60,000 bases of DNA from assembly GCF_037975245.1 (NCBI RefSeq), contig NC_092580.1, positions 10,269,001-10,329,000 of the forward strand. Direction: 5' to 3'. The stretch is from Apostichopus japonicus (Eukaryota; Echinodermata; Holothuroidea; Aspidochirotida; Stichopodidae). Within the stretch, counting starts at the first letter, position 1; each line of letters opens with the position of its first letter. The position numbers and the translations under genes were made by a program. The notes below the pieces were generated by a model. The model saw only the letters and a program-made list of their open reading frames with translations, was not told the origin of the DNA and ran no database searches. Below, in pieces: positions 1 through 13,000 of the stretch.

Positions 1-3000
1 TTAGGATTTAAACCACCATCACCCACCACCAATCCAACCTAAAAGCCACTATCCAATCACTACACTCACAAGCTAGCACCAACCGTTTCCCATACATGAG
101 CAAAATATTAATAAAGATTGTATTGCAATTATTTTGATGGGCGGATTTTATTGAGTACCTTTTCTCGTATCGGGTTGCATATTTTTTGTTAATTTAATGA
201 GAGCTTTTATCGATATGTTATTGCATCATTATATATAAAAATGCTTGATTGTTATTTTCTAGATGACCCAACCTTTCCTCAGTTACCAACCACCAAGTAG
301 GCTACCTCCACCATCCAGTCTTCTGGAACTTGCAGAAGCTTAACACGTAGGCTTATTTGGATTTTTATTCTATTCTTATTTGCATGTTCTTATTTCTATT
401 CTTATTTGCATGTTTTAATGATATATTACTGTCTCATTATATGAAGAAAAAATGATTGTTCATTTTACTTTATTTTGTTTCCCAACCACCAGTTACACCA
501 ACCAACCAGCCATTAACGGGCCGGTGTAGGCCTATGAGAGCGATACAACCATGCAAGTAGAGTTGAGGGCGCTGTCTGGGGATTTCCGTGTGGTGGGATA
601 ACCAGGTCAGTAGCAGATAAATTTGTTTGCCTATGATGCATTATGTAATACCATGATTTCTCAGAGCATTCCATTTCCAAGTTATGCTTCGGTATTTAAC
701 TTGGTGACTTTTCTCGTATTTAGACAGCGTTTTCATGGACTGTAAAGAACCTGCATCTACAAGGTCATCTGAATATGGTTTCCAAGATACGTGTCGGCCA
801 TCTGTGGACTCGTATTTTCTCCCTGATGCTGAGCTGGATTATTCATTCTCGGTCTATCGAAAAGACATCCCATTACATGTTCATAAACACACCATATGGA
901 CGTTTCATAATGTACAAGATGCAGCTTCTACAAATGATCACGGTGATTATAATTATTATTTTTAAATACAATGCATTTTACAGATCGACCAATTTTGATG
1001 GTTTGTTGCCTAGATTTATGTAATTGTTATTAGAATTGCTTCCCATTCAATACTTGTAGGCCTATTGAAAATGATTTTACAAAATTCAAATAATACGTGT
1101 GTTCAAATCATGAACACCGCCACGGCTTTCCCATTCAATGACAAATAATTTATCCCTTCAATTTATGTAATAACTGAACCATGCGCATCCACATGAGCAT
1201 TTCTTGATCTAGTTTCTTTTCTTATTTCGTCGATAGATGATGCTAGCTATTCGCAGCCACCAACCACCTCCTCCAACTAGTATTTTCTTTGGCCATGTTG
1301 AAAAGATTAAAACGTATTATTGTGATATTAATGGGCGTTTCAATATTTTACTGTATTATTTTGTAAAGAACTGTTGATTTTCTAAATGTGTCCGGATTTA
1401 CAACTCCATCATCCACCAAATAACCACCCAGTGGCACCCATTATCTAAACTAAATGCCACTGACCATTCACTACACACACATATCCACTCACCAGCCAGA
1501 ACCAACCTACCGTTGCCTGACATGAGCAAATTATTAATAAACATTGTGTTGCAATGATTTTAAGTACTTTTATTGGGTACTTGTTTTTTATCATGTTGCA
1601 TTTTTTTTTTAATGTAATACAAGTTTTAACGTGTTTAGTTGCATCATCTTTATAAAGAAACGCTTGATTTTTCTTTTCTTGTTTCTATTTTATAGATGGT
1701 CCTATAGATGGTCCCCAGTCACCAGTCACCAGTTATAGATGGTCCCCAGTCACCAGATACGTCCAACATCCACCAACCAGTTTTCTGCCACTTGCATAAG
1801 CTTAACACGTAGGCCTATTGGATTTTTATTATGATTTTAATGCTTGTTTTAATGACATTTAACTGCATCGTTATATAAAGAAATGCTTGATTGTTTGTTT
1901 TATTTTGTATATTTTCTAGATGTTTCCCAAAGTTAAATAACTCCACCAACCAACCATCATCTATAAACCAGTCACTTACGGGTGTACTAAAACTACAACT
2001 ATGGGCCAAGTCGATTTCAGGGCGCTTTCTGAGGTTGTCCATGTAGAGTATGCCTAATATCCAAGTTAGTAGCAGATAAATTTGTTTGTCTATGATGCAT
2101 TATGTAATATTCATGACTTCCCAGAGCAATACATATCCAAATATTGCTTCGGTATTTAAGTTATTTTTCTCATATTTCGACAGCGTTATGATGGACTGGA
2201 AAGAACCTGCAAACATCTACAAGGTGATATCACTATGGTTTTAAAGATTGGTCACGGTCCTTCGTTAGTCCACAACTCTGAATTCATAATTTCTCACTGA
2301 TGATGAGAAAGAACTGGAATATCCATTTTCGGTCTATCGAAAGGACGACGCATTATTCAGAACTACATGCTGATAAATATACCATATGGACGTTACATGA
2401 TGTAGGCCTACGAGATGCAGCTTCTACAAATGACGGTGATTTTTTTTTAATTTTTAAATACAATGCATTTTACAGATCGACAAATTTTGATGGTTTGTTG
2501 CCTATAGATTTATGTACTTGTTATTAGAATTGCTTCACATTCAATACTTATATTGAACATGTTTTTACATAATTCAAATAATACGTGTGTTCAAATCATG
2601 AACACCGCCACGGCTTTCCCATTCAATGACAAATAATTTATCCCTTGAATTTATGTAATAACTAAAACATGCGTATCCACATGAGCATTTCTTGATCTAG
2701 TTCCTTTTCTTATTTCGTCGATAGATGATGCTAGCTATCCGCAGCCACCAAACACCTCCACCAACTAGTTTTTCTTTGACCACGTTGAAAAGATTAAAAC
2801 GTATCGTATAATTATTGTGATATTATAATGGGTGTTTTATTATTTTACTGTATCATTTTGTAAAGAACTGATTTTAAAACTGTGTCAGAATTTACACCTT
2901 CATCATCCACCAAATAACAACCCACTATCTAAACTAAATGCCACTAACGATCCACTACACACACACACTCACCGGCCAGCACCAACCTACCTTTGCCATA

Positions 3001-5204
3001 CATGAGCAAAATATTAATAAACATTGTATTGCAATGATTTTAAATAGTTTTATCGGGTAGGCTACTTGTTTTTGTATCATGTTGCATATCTTTTTTGTTA
3101 ATTTAATAAAAGTTTTAACGTCAGTTTAATTGCATTATCTTTATAAACAATTGCTTGATTTTTCTTTTCTACTTTCTATTTTATACTTTTCCCCAGTCAC
3201 CAAATACGTCCCAACATCCACTTGCATAAGCTTAACACGCAGGCCCATTGGATTTTAATTCTGATTTAAATGATATTTAACTCCATCGATATTTAATGAA
3301 ATGCTTGATTGTTTGTTTTATTTTGTATATTTTATAGATGTTTCCCCAACGTAAATAACTCTATCCACCAATCATCAGGTAAACTAACCAACCAGTCACT
3401 ATCGGATGTACTAAAGCGATACAACCATGGGCGAAGTCGATTTGAGGGCACTTTCTGGGATTTTCCACGTAGTGGATTACCCAGGTCAGTATACCTGATC
3501 AATTTGTTTTTCTATGACGCATTGGGTAATATGCATGATTTCTCAGAGCAATCTGATTTCTCAGAGCAATGTAATAAAAGTTTTAGCGTCAGTTTAATTG
3601 AATCATTTTAATAAAGAAATGCTTGGTTGTTCTTTTCTGGTTTCTATTTTATAGATGGTCCTACTTTTCCTGTCACCAAATACCTCTAATATCCACCAAC
3701 CAGTCTTCTGCCACTTGCATAAGCTTAACACGTAGGCCTATTGGACTTTTATTCTGATTCTAATGCATGTTATGATGATATTGTACTGCATCATTATACA
3801 AAGAAATGCTTTACTGTTCGTTTTATTTTGTATAATTTATAGATGTTTCCCAAAGTTAAATAACTCCACCCACCAACCACCAGCTATATACCAGTCACTA
3901 ACGGTTGTACTAGAGCTATACAACCATGGGCCAAGTGGATTTTAGGACACTTTCTGGGAGTGTCAATGTGGTGGATTATCCAGGTCAGTGGCAGATAAAT
4001 TTGTTTGTCTGTGTTGCATTATGTAATATTCAGGATTTCTCAGAGCAATCCATATCCAAATATTGCTTCGGTACTCAAGTTCGATATTTTTATATTGTTT
4101 TTCGATAGCGATCTGGACTGGAAATAACCTGCATCTATAAGGTCATCTCAATATGGTTTCCAGGATACGTATTGGACAAGGTCCTCCGTTAATCCGCATC
4201 TGTGAATTCGTCATATCTCCCTGATGCTGAGAGAGAAGAGCTGGAATAGCCATTTTCGGTCTATCGAAAGGACATCGCATCATTCAGCATTAATACACCA
4301 TATGGACGTTACATGATGCTTCCAAAAAGGACGGTGATTATTTTTTTTTAATTATTTGCATTTTATAGAGCGACAAATGCAAATTGTGATGGTTTGTTGC
4401 CTACTTTCATGTACTTGTTATCAAAATTGCTTCTCACTCAATACTTCTATTGAATTTGGTTTTACATAATTTAAATAATGCGTGCGTTCAAATTATGAAC
4501 ACCTCCACGGCTTTCCCATTCAATGAAAAACAATTAGCCACTTGTATTTATGTAATACGTAAAACATGCTAATCCACATACACATTTCTTGAACTAGTTT
4601 CTTTTCTTTTCTAGTTGATAGATGATCCTAACTTTCCGCAGACACCAAATACTTCAACCAACCAACTATTTTGTGTGGTCACGTCGAAACTATGTAAACG
4701 TATCGTAGTTTTATTGTGATATTAATGGTTGTTTTAATATTTAATAAAGAACTGTTGGTTTTATAAATGTGTCCGGATTTACTCCGCCGTCATCCACCAA
4801 ATAACCACCACCATCTAACCTAAATGACACTAACCAGCCACGACACACATATCCACTCACCAGCCATACCAACATACCATTAGCAAAATATATATAAACA
4901 TTGTATTGCAATGACTTTAAGTAAACAGAAGTAGACAGAATTTAATGGGTACTTGTTGATGTATCATGTTGCCTATTTTTGATTAATTTAATGCAGTTTT
5001 TAGGACAGTTTATTGCATCATTTTAATGCTTGATTGTTCTTTCCTGGTTTCTATTTTATAGATGGTCCTTCTTTTCCCGTCACCAACCACCAAAAGTATC
5101 CACCGACCAGTCTTCTGCCACTGCAAAAGCTTAACACGTAGGCCTATTGAATTCTGATTTGAAAGCATGTTGTAATAATATTTTACTGCATCGTTATAAA
5201 AAGA

Positions 5205-5345
5205 AATGCTTGTTGATTTTTTTTTGATTTTATCTTGTTGATTTTATTTATTGATTTTTGATTTGATTTTGATTATTAATTGGTTTATTGATTTTATTTA
5301 TTTGTTGATTTTATCTTGTTTATATATATATGTTTTTTTTTATAG
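5205..5345. repeat. T-rich low-complexity tract
   Basis: Dense GATTTT and TTTATTGATTT words expand one copy of the T-rich part of the surrounding repeat. It ends in a TATATATATATG run. It looks like local slippage and is probably non-coding. Confidence 0.7.
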
Positions 5346-5910
5346 ATGTTTCCCAACGTTAAATAACTCCAACCACCAACAACCAGCTATACCAACCAAC
5401 CAGTCACTATCGGATGTACTATAGCTACACTATCCGTCAACTACACACAAATCCACTCACCAACCAACCAGTCTTTTCCCATACATGAGCAAAATATTAT
5501 ATTGTACTGCAATGATTTTAAATGTTTTATAGGTTGATTTAAGTGCTTTTTTGTATCGTGTTGCATCGTAATTAGACTTATTTGCATAATTTTTATAAAG
5601 AGCTGCTCGATAACCTCTTACCAACCACACTACCATTCATCCACCACACACATGTGCACTCACCAGCCAGCACTAACCTTTTCCCATACATGAGCAAAAT
5701 ATTAATAAATATAAGTAGCTCTATTTTACGGATTTTAATGAGTGCTTTTGTAACGTGTTGTATGATTTTTGTTATTTAGTTGCATAAAGAATTGTTCTTT
5801 TCTGTCAACAAATGCAAAATTTTATGTCCTTTTCATTTGCAGCTCATTTCTTAGTATCGTAGTGTGTGTGTCTATAGAGTCCCTTCCATTCAGAAAAATA
5901 TTGAAAATTT

Positions 5911-6010
5911 ACATTGCATAACCCACCACCCCTTCCCCGGCCATCGTCTTCTGTGTTCCATCTTCTTCCGTCCTCCTGATGTCTGAAAGAACAACTCAAG
6001 CAAACAGTAA
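5911..6010. repeat. Isolated, diverged single copy of the 117-bp minisatellite unit
   Basis: One unit with the same order of blocks as the large array downstream (ATTGCATAACCCACC, C-rich tract, CTTCTGTGTTCCATCTTCTT, GATGTCTGAAAGAACAACTC) sits alone inside the long-period repeat. A second diverged unit lies at about 6985-7075, directly before the array. These look like ancestral single copies from which the array expanded. Confidence 0.65.
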
Positions 6011-7074
6011 GCTGCAAAATATTAATAAACATTGTATTGCAATGATTTTAAGTAGTTTTAGTAGACGGATTTATTGGGTACTAGTTTTTGCATCATGTTG
6101 CAGTTTAAGAACAGTTTATTGCATCATATTAGTAAAGAAATGCTTGATTGTTCTTTTATAGTTCTTTGATTATTATTTTAAAGATGGTCCTACTTTTCCC
6201 GTCACCAACCACCAAATACCTCCACCAACCAGTCTTACGACACTGCAAAAACTTAACACGTAAGCCTTTTGGATTTTGATTCTGTTAATGCATTTTTTAA
6301 TGATATTTTACTGCATCATTATATAAAGAAATGCTTGATTGTTTATTTTATCTTGTATATATATCTTTATTTTATAGATGTTTCCCAACGTTATATAACG
6401 TCACCAACCACCGGCTATACCAACCTGTCAATAACGGATGTACTAGAGCTACACCGTCCGTCAACTACAAACAATATCCACTCACCAACCAGCACCAACC
6501 TATGAGCAAATATTAATAAACATATTGTATTGCAATGATTTTAAGTAATATTATTGTCGGATTTTAAGTGTTTCTTTTGTATCATGTTGCATCGTCATGA
6601 GACTTATTTGCCTAAATATAATTAAGAGCTGCTCGATAACCTCTTACCAAACCACCATTCATCCACCACACACATGTGCACACCTTTTTCCATACATAAG
6701 CAAAATATTATATTGCAATGATTTTAAGTAGCTTTATTTGACGTATTTTAATGAGTGCTTTTATAACATGTTATATATTTTTGATATTTTAATGACATTT
6801 TGTTGCACAAAACACTGTTCTTTTGTAATGCAAAAATGATCAATGGATAATTACTACAAAGTGACAAATGCAAAATTTTATGACTTTTACTTTTTTTCAT
6901 TTGTTGCTCATTTCTTAGTATCGTAGTGTGTGTGTCTATATAAAGTGTGACTATAACGTGTGTCTATCAACTAAAAAAAGCTTACAACCCCTTCCCGGGC
7001 CACTGTCCATCTTCTTCTGTATTCCATATCCGTTCTGAAAGAACAACTTTAGAAAAGCTCAGGATAAACCGTTA

Positions 7075-10000
7075 AAACATATTAAATACATTGCATAACC
7101 CATTCCCCTTCCCAGGCCCCCCCATCCATCATCTTCTTCTGTGTTCCATCTTCTTCTGTCCTATGTCTGAAAGAAAAACTCAAGAAAAAACAGTTAAAAC
7201 ATTAAATATATTGCATAACCCATCCCCCTCCCATCCATCTTCTTCTGTGCTCCATCTTCTTCTGTCCTATGTCTGAAAGAAAAACTCAAGAAATAACAGT
7301 TAACACGTATTAAATACATTGTATAACCCACAACTCCTTCCCAGCCCCCCTATCCATCTTTTTCTGTGTTCCATCTTCTTCTGTCCTATGTCTGAAAGAA
7401 AAACTCAAGAAAAACAATTAAAACATATTAAATACATTGCATGAACAACAACCCTCCTCTTCCCAGGCCCCCCATCCATCATCTTCTTTTGTGTTCCATC
7501 TTCTTCTGACCTATGTCTGAAAGAAAAACTCAAGAAATGTATTAAATACATTGCATAACCCACCCCCTCGTTCCCAGCCCCCCTCCCATCCATCTTCTTC
7601 TGTGTTCCATCTTCTTCTGTCCTATGTCTGAAAGAAAAACTCAAGATAAGCAATTAAAACATATTAAATACATTGCATAACCCACCCCCTGTTCCCAGGC
7701 GATTCCCCCCCCCCCATCCATTTTCTTCTGTGTTCCATCTTCTTCTGTCCTATGTCTGAAAGAAAAACTCAAGAAAAACAATTAAAACATATTAAATACA
7801 TTGCATAACACATCACCTGTCCCAGGCCCCCCATCCATCTTCTTCTGTGTTCCATCTTCTTCTGTCCTATGTCTGAAAGAAAACTCAAGAAAAACAATTA
7901 AAACATATTAAATACATTGCATAACCCACCCCCTGTTCCCAGGCGCTCCCCCCCCCCCATCCATCTTCTTCTGTGTTCCATCTTCTTATGTCCTATGTCT
8001 GAAAGAAAAACTCAAGATAAATAATCAAAACACATTAAATACAATGCATAACCCACCCCCCCCTTCCCAGGCCCCCCCATCCAAAATCTTCTTCTGTGTT
8101 CCATCTTCTTCTGTCCTATGTCTGAAAGAAAAACTCAAGAAAAAACAGTTAAAACATTAAATATATTGCATAACCCATCCCCCCTTCCCAGGCCCCCCTC
8201 CCATCCATCTTCTTCTGTGCTCCATCTTCTTCTGTCCTATGTCTGAAAGAAAAACTCAAGAAATAACAGTTAACACGTATTAAATACATTGTATAACCCA
8301 CAACTCCTTCTTCCCAGCCCCCCTATCCATCTTTTTCTGTGTTCCATCTTCTTCTGTCCTATGTCTGAAAGAAAAACTCAAGAAAAACAATTAAAACATA
8401 TTAAATACATTGCATAAACAACAACCCTCCTCTTCCCAGGCCCCCCATCCATCATCTTCTTTTGTGTTCCATCATCTTCTGTCCTATGTCTGAAAGAAAA
8501 ATTCAAGAAAAACAATTAAAACATATTAAATACATTGCATGACCAACAACCCCCCCTTCCCAGGCCCCCATCCATCTTCTTCTGTGTTCCATCATCTTCT
8601 GTCCTATGTCTGAAAGAAAAATTCAAGAAAAACAATAAAAACGTATTAAATACATTGCATAACCCACCCCTCGTTCCCAGGCCCCCATCCATCTTCTTCT
8701 GTGTTCCTTCTTCTCAAGAAAAACGCAAGAAAAACAATTAAAACATATTAAATACAATGCATAACACATCACCTGTTTCCAGGCCCCCCATCCATCTTCT
8801 TCTGTGTTCCATCTTCTTCTGTCCTATGTCTGAAAGAAAACTCAAGAAAAACAATTAAAACATATTAAATACATTGCATAACCCACCCCCTGTTCCCAGG
8901 CGCTTCCCCCCATCCATCTTCTTCCGTGTTCCATCTTCTTCTGTCCTATGTCTGAAAGAAAAACTCAAGAAAAACAATAAAAACGTATTAAATACATTGC
9001 ATAACCCACCCCTCGTTCCCAGGCCCCCATCCATCTTCTTCTGTGTTCCTTCTTCTTCTGTCCTATGTCTGAAAGAAAAACTCAAAATAAACAATAAAAA
9101 CATATCAAATACATTGCATAACCCACCCCCTGTTCCCAGGCGCTCCCCCCCATCCATCTTCTTCTGTGTTCCATCTTCTTCTGTCCTATGTCTGAAAGAA
9201 AAACTCAAGAAAACAGTTAAATCATATTAAATACATTGCATAACCCATCCCCTGTTCCCAGGCCCCTCATCCATCTTCTTCTGTGTTCCTTCTTCTTCTG
9301 TCCTATGTCTGAAAGAAAAACTCAAGAAATAACAGTTAACACGTATCAAATACATTGCATAACCCACCCCCTGTTCCCAGGCGCTTCCCCCCCCCCCCCA
9401 TCCATCTTCTTCTGTGTTCCATCTTCTTCTGTCCTATGTCTGAAAGAAAAACTCAAGAAAAAACAGTTAAAACATATTAAATATATTGCATAACCCACCC
9501 CTCGTTCACAGCCCCCCCCCCATCCAAAATCTTCTTCTGTGTTCCATCTTCTTCTGTCCTATGTCTGAAAGAAAAAGTCAAGAAAAAGCAATTAATACAT
9601 ATTAAATACATTGTATAACACACAACCCCCCTTCCCAGGCCCCCATCCATCTTCTTCTGTGTTCCATCTTCTTCTGTCCTATGTCTGAAAGAAAAACTCA
9701 AGAAAAAACAATTAAAACATATTAAATATATTGCATAACCCACCCCTCGTTCCCAGGCCCCCCCCCCCATCCATTTTCTTCTGTGTTTCATCTTCTTCTG
9801 TCCTATGTCTGAAAGAAAAACTCAAGAAAAAACAGTTAAAACATATTGCATAACCCACCCCCTGTTCCCAGCCCCCACCCATCTTCTTCTGTGTTCCATC
9901 TTCTTCTGTCCTATGTCTGAAAGAAAAACTCAAGAAAAAACAGTTAAAACATATTAAATATATTGCATAACCCACCCCTCGTTCCCAGCCCCCCCCCCAT

Positions 10001-13000
10001 CCATCTTCTTCTGTGTTCCATCTTCTTCTGTCCTATGTCTGAAAGAAAAACTCAAGAAAAAGCAATTAATACATATTAAATACATTGTATAACACACAAC
10101 CCCCCTTCCCAGGCCCCCATCCATCTTCTTCTGTGTTCCATCTTCTTCTGTCCTATGTCTGAAAGAAAACTCAAGAAAAACAATTAAAACATATTAAATA
10201 CATTGCATAACCCACCCCCTGTTCCCAGGCGCTTCCCCCCCCCCATCCATCTTCTTCTGTGTTCCATCTTCTTATGTCCTATGTCTGAAAGAAAAACTCA
10301 AGATAAATAATCAAAACACATTAAATACAATGCATAACCCCCCCTTCCCAGGCCCCCCCCCATCCAAAATCTTCTTCTGTGCTCCATCTTCTTCTGTCCT
10401 ATGTGTGAAAGAAAAACTCAAGAAAAAACAGTTAAAACATTAAATATATTGCATAACCCATCCCCCCTTCCCAGGCCCCCTCCCATCCATCTTCTTCTGT
10501 GCTCCATCTTCTTCTGTCCTATGTCTGAAAGAAAAACTCAAGAAAAACAATTAAAACATATTAAATACATTGCATGAACAACAACCCGCCTCTTCCCAGG
10601 CCCCCTATCCATCATCTTCTTTTGTGTTCCATCATCTTCTGTCCTATGTCTGAAAGAAAAATTCAAGAAAAACAATTAAAACATATTAAATACATTGCAT
10701 GACCAACAACCCCCCTTCCCAGGCCCCCCATCCATCTTCTTCTGTGTTCCATCATCTTCTGTCCTATGTCTGAAAGAAAAACTCAAGAAATAACAGTTAA
10801 AACGTATTAAATACATTGTATAACCCACAACTCCTTCTTCCCAGCCCCCCTATCCATCTTCTTCTGTGTTCCATCTTCTTCTGTCCTATGTCTGAAAGAA
10901 AAACTCAAGAAAATCAGTTAAAACATATTAAATACATTGCATAACCCATCCCCCTTCCCAGGCCCCTCTCCCATCCATCTTCTTCTGTGCTCCATCTTCT
11001 TCTGTCCTATGTCTGAAAGAAAAACTCAAGAAATAACAGTTAAAACGTATTAAATACATTGTATAACCCACAACTCCTTCTTCCCAGCCCCCCTATCCAT
11101 CTTCTTCTGTGTTCCATCTTCTTCTGTCCTATGTCTGAAAGAAAAACTCAAGAAAAACAATTAAAACATATTAAATACATTGCATGAACAACAACCCGCC
11201 TCTTCCCAGGCCCCCTATCCATCATCTTCTTTTGTGTTCCATCATCTTCTGTCCTATGTCTGAAAGAAAAATTCAAGAAAAACAATTAAAACATATTAAA
11301 TACATTGCATGACCAACAACCCCCCCTTCCCAGGCCCCCCATCCATCTTCTTCTGTGTTCCATCATCTTCTGTCCTATGTCTGAAAGAAAAATTCAAGAA
11401 AAACAATAAAACATATTAAATACATTGCATAACCCACCCCCTGTTCCCAGGCGCTTCCCCCCCCCCCTCATCCATCTTCTTCTGTGTTCCATCTTCTTCT
11501 GTCCTATGTCTGAAAGAAAAACTCAAGAAAATCAGTTAAAACATATTAAATACATTGCATAACCCATCCCCTGTTCGCAGGCCCCCCATCCATCTTCTTC
11601 TGTGTTCCATCTTCTTCTGTCCTATGTCTGAAAGAAAAACTCAAGAAAAACAGTTAAAACATATTAAATACATTGCATGACCAACAACCCCCCCTTCCCA
11701 GGCCCCCCATCCATCTTCTTCTGTGTTCCATCATCTTCTGTCCTATGTCTGAAAGAAAAATTCAAGAAAAACAATAAAAACGTATTAAATACATTGCATA
11801 ACCCACCCCTCGTTCCCAGGCCCCCATCCATCTTCTTCTGTGTTCCTTCTTCTTCTGTCCTATGTCTGAAAGAAAAACTCAAGATAAACAATTAAAACAT
11901 ATTAAATACATTGCATAACCCACTCACCCTTCCAAGGCCCCCACCCCCCATCCATCTTCTTCTGTGTTCCATCTTCTTCTGTCCTATGTCTGAAAGAAAA
12001 ACTCAAGAAAAACAATAAAAACATATTAAATACATTGCATAACCCACCCCTCGTTCCCAGGCCCCAATCCATCTTCTTCTGTGTTCCATCTTCTTCTGTC
12101 CTATGTCTGAAAGAAAAACTCAAGAAAAACAATTAAAACATATTAAATACATTGCATAACCCACCCCCTGTTCCCATCACCTGTTCCCAGGCCCCCCATC
12201 CATCTTCTTCTGTGTTCCATCTTCTTCTGTCCTATGTCTGAAAGAAAAACTCAAGAAAAACAGTTAAAACATATTAAATACATTGCATGACCAACAACCC
12301 CCCCTTCCCAGGCCCCCCATCCATCTTCTTCTGTGTTCCATCATCTTCTGTCCTATGTCTGAAAGAAAAATTCAAGAAAAACAATAAAAACGTATTAAAT
12401 ACATTGCATAACCCACCCCTCGTTCCCAGGCCCCCATCCATCTTCTTCTGTGTTCCTTCTTCTTCTGTCCTATGTCTGAAAGAAAAACTCAAGATAAACA
12501 ATTAAAACATATTAAATACATTGCATAACCCACTCACCCTTCCAAGGCCCCCACCCCCCATCCATCTTCTTCTGTGTTCCATCTTCTTCTGTCCTATGTC
12601 TGAAAGAAAAACTCAAGAAAAACAATAAAAACATATTAAATACATTGCATAACCCACCCCTCGTTCCCAGGCCCCCATCCATCTTCTTCTGTGTTCCATC
12701 TTCTTCTGTCCTATGTCTGAAAGAAAAACTCAAGAAAAACAATTAAAACATATTAAATACATTGCATAACCCACCCCCTGTTCCCATCACCTGTTCCCAG
12801 GCCCCCCATCCATCTTCTTCTGTGTTCCATCTTCTTATGTCCTATGTCTGAAAGAAAACTCAAGAAAAACAATTAAAACATATTAAATACATTGCATAAC
12901 CCATCCCCTGTTCCCATCCCCTGTTCCCAGGCCCCTCATCCATCTTCTTCTGTGTTCCATCTTCTTATGTCCTATGTCTGAAAGAAAAACTCAAGATAAA

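Larger units (their letters stand above)
1..7060. repeat. Diverged long-period tandem repeat array
   Basis: The stretch is a set of imperfect direct repeats with no convincing gene. The block containing GCAGATAAATTTGTTTG recurs near 610, 2070, 3500 (altered) and 3990. The word GGTCTATCGA recurs at 851, 2331 and 4258, giving periods of about 1.48 and 1.93 kb. Each long unit contains several 190-250-bp sub-blocks: a CCACC-rich part, an AT-rich part with ATTGCATCATTATATAAAGA, and a T-rich run ending in TAG before ATG. Short open frames here are repeats of each other, full of stops when aligned, and were not accepted as genes. The last repeat, about 5580-6000, is copied at about 6600-7060. Confidence 0.8.

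Noticed and set aside
735-4108. Similar small proteins encoded at 735-965, 2300-2527, 3309-3611 and 3926-4108
   Set aside because: They are the same repeat read in shifting frames, with stops and indels between copies. No conserved frame was seen.
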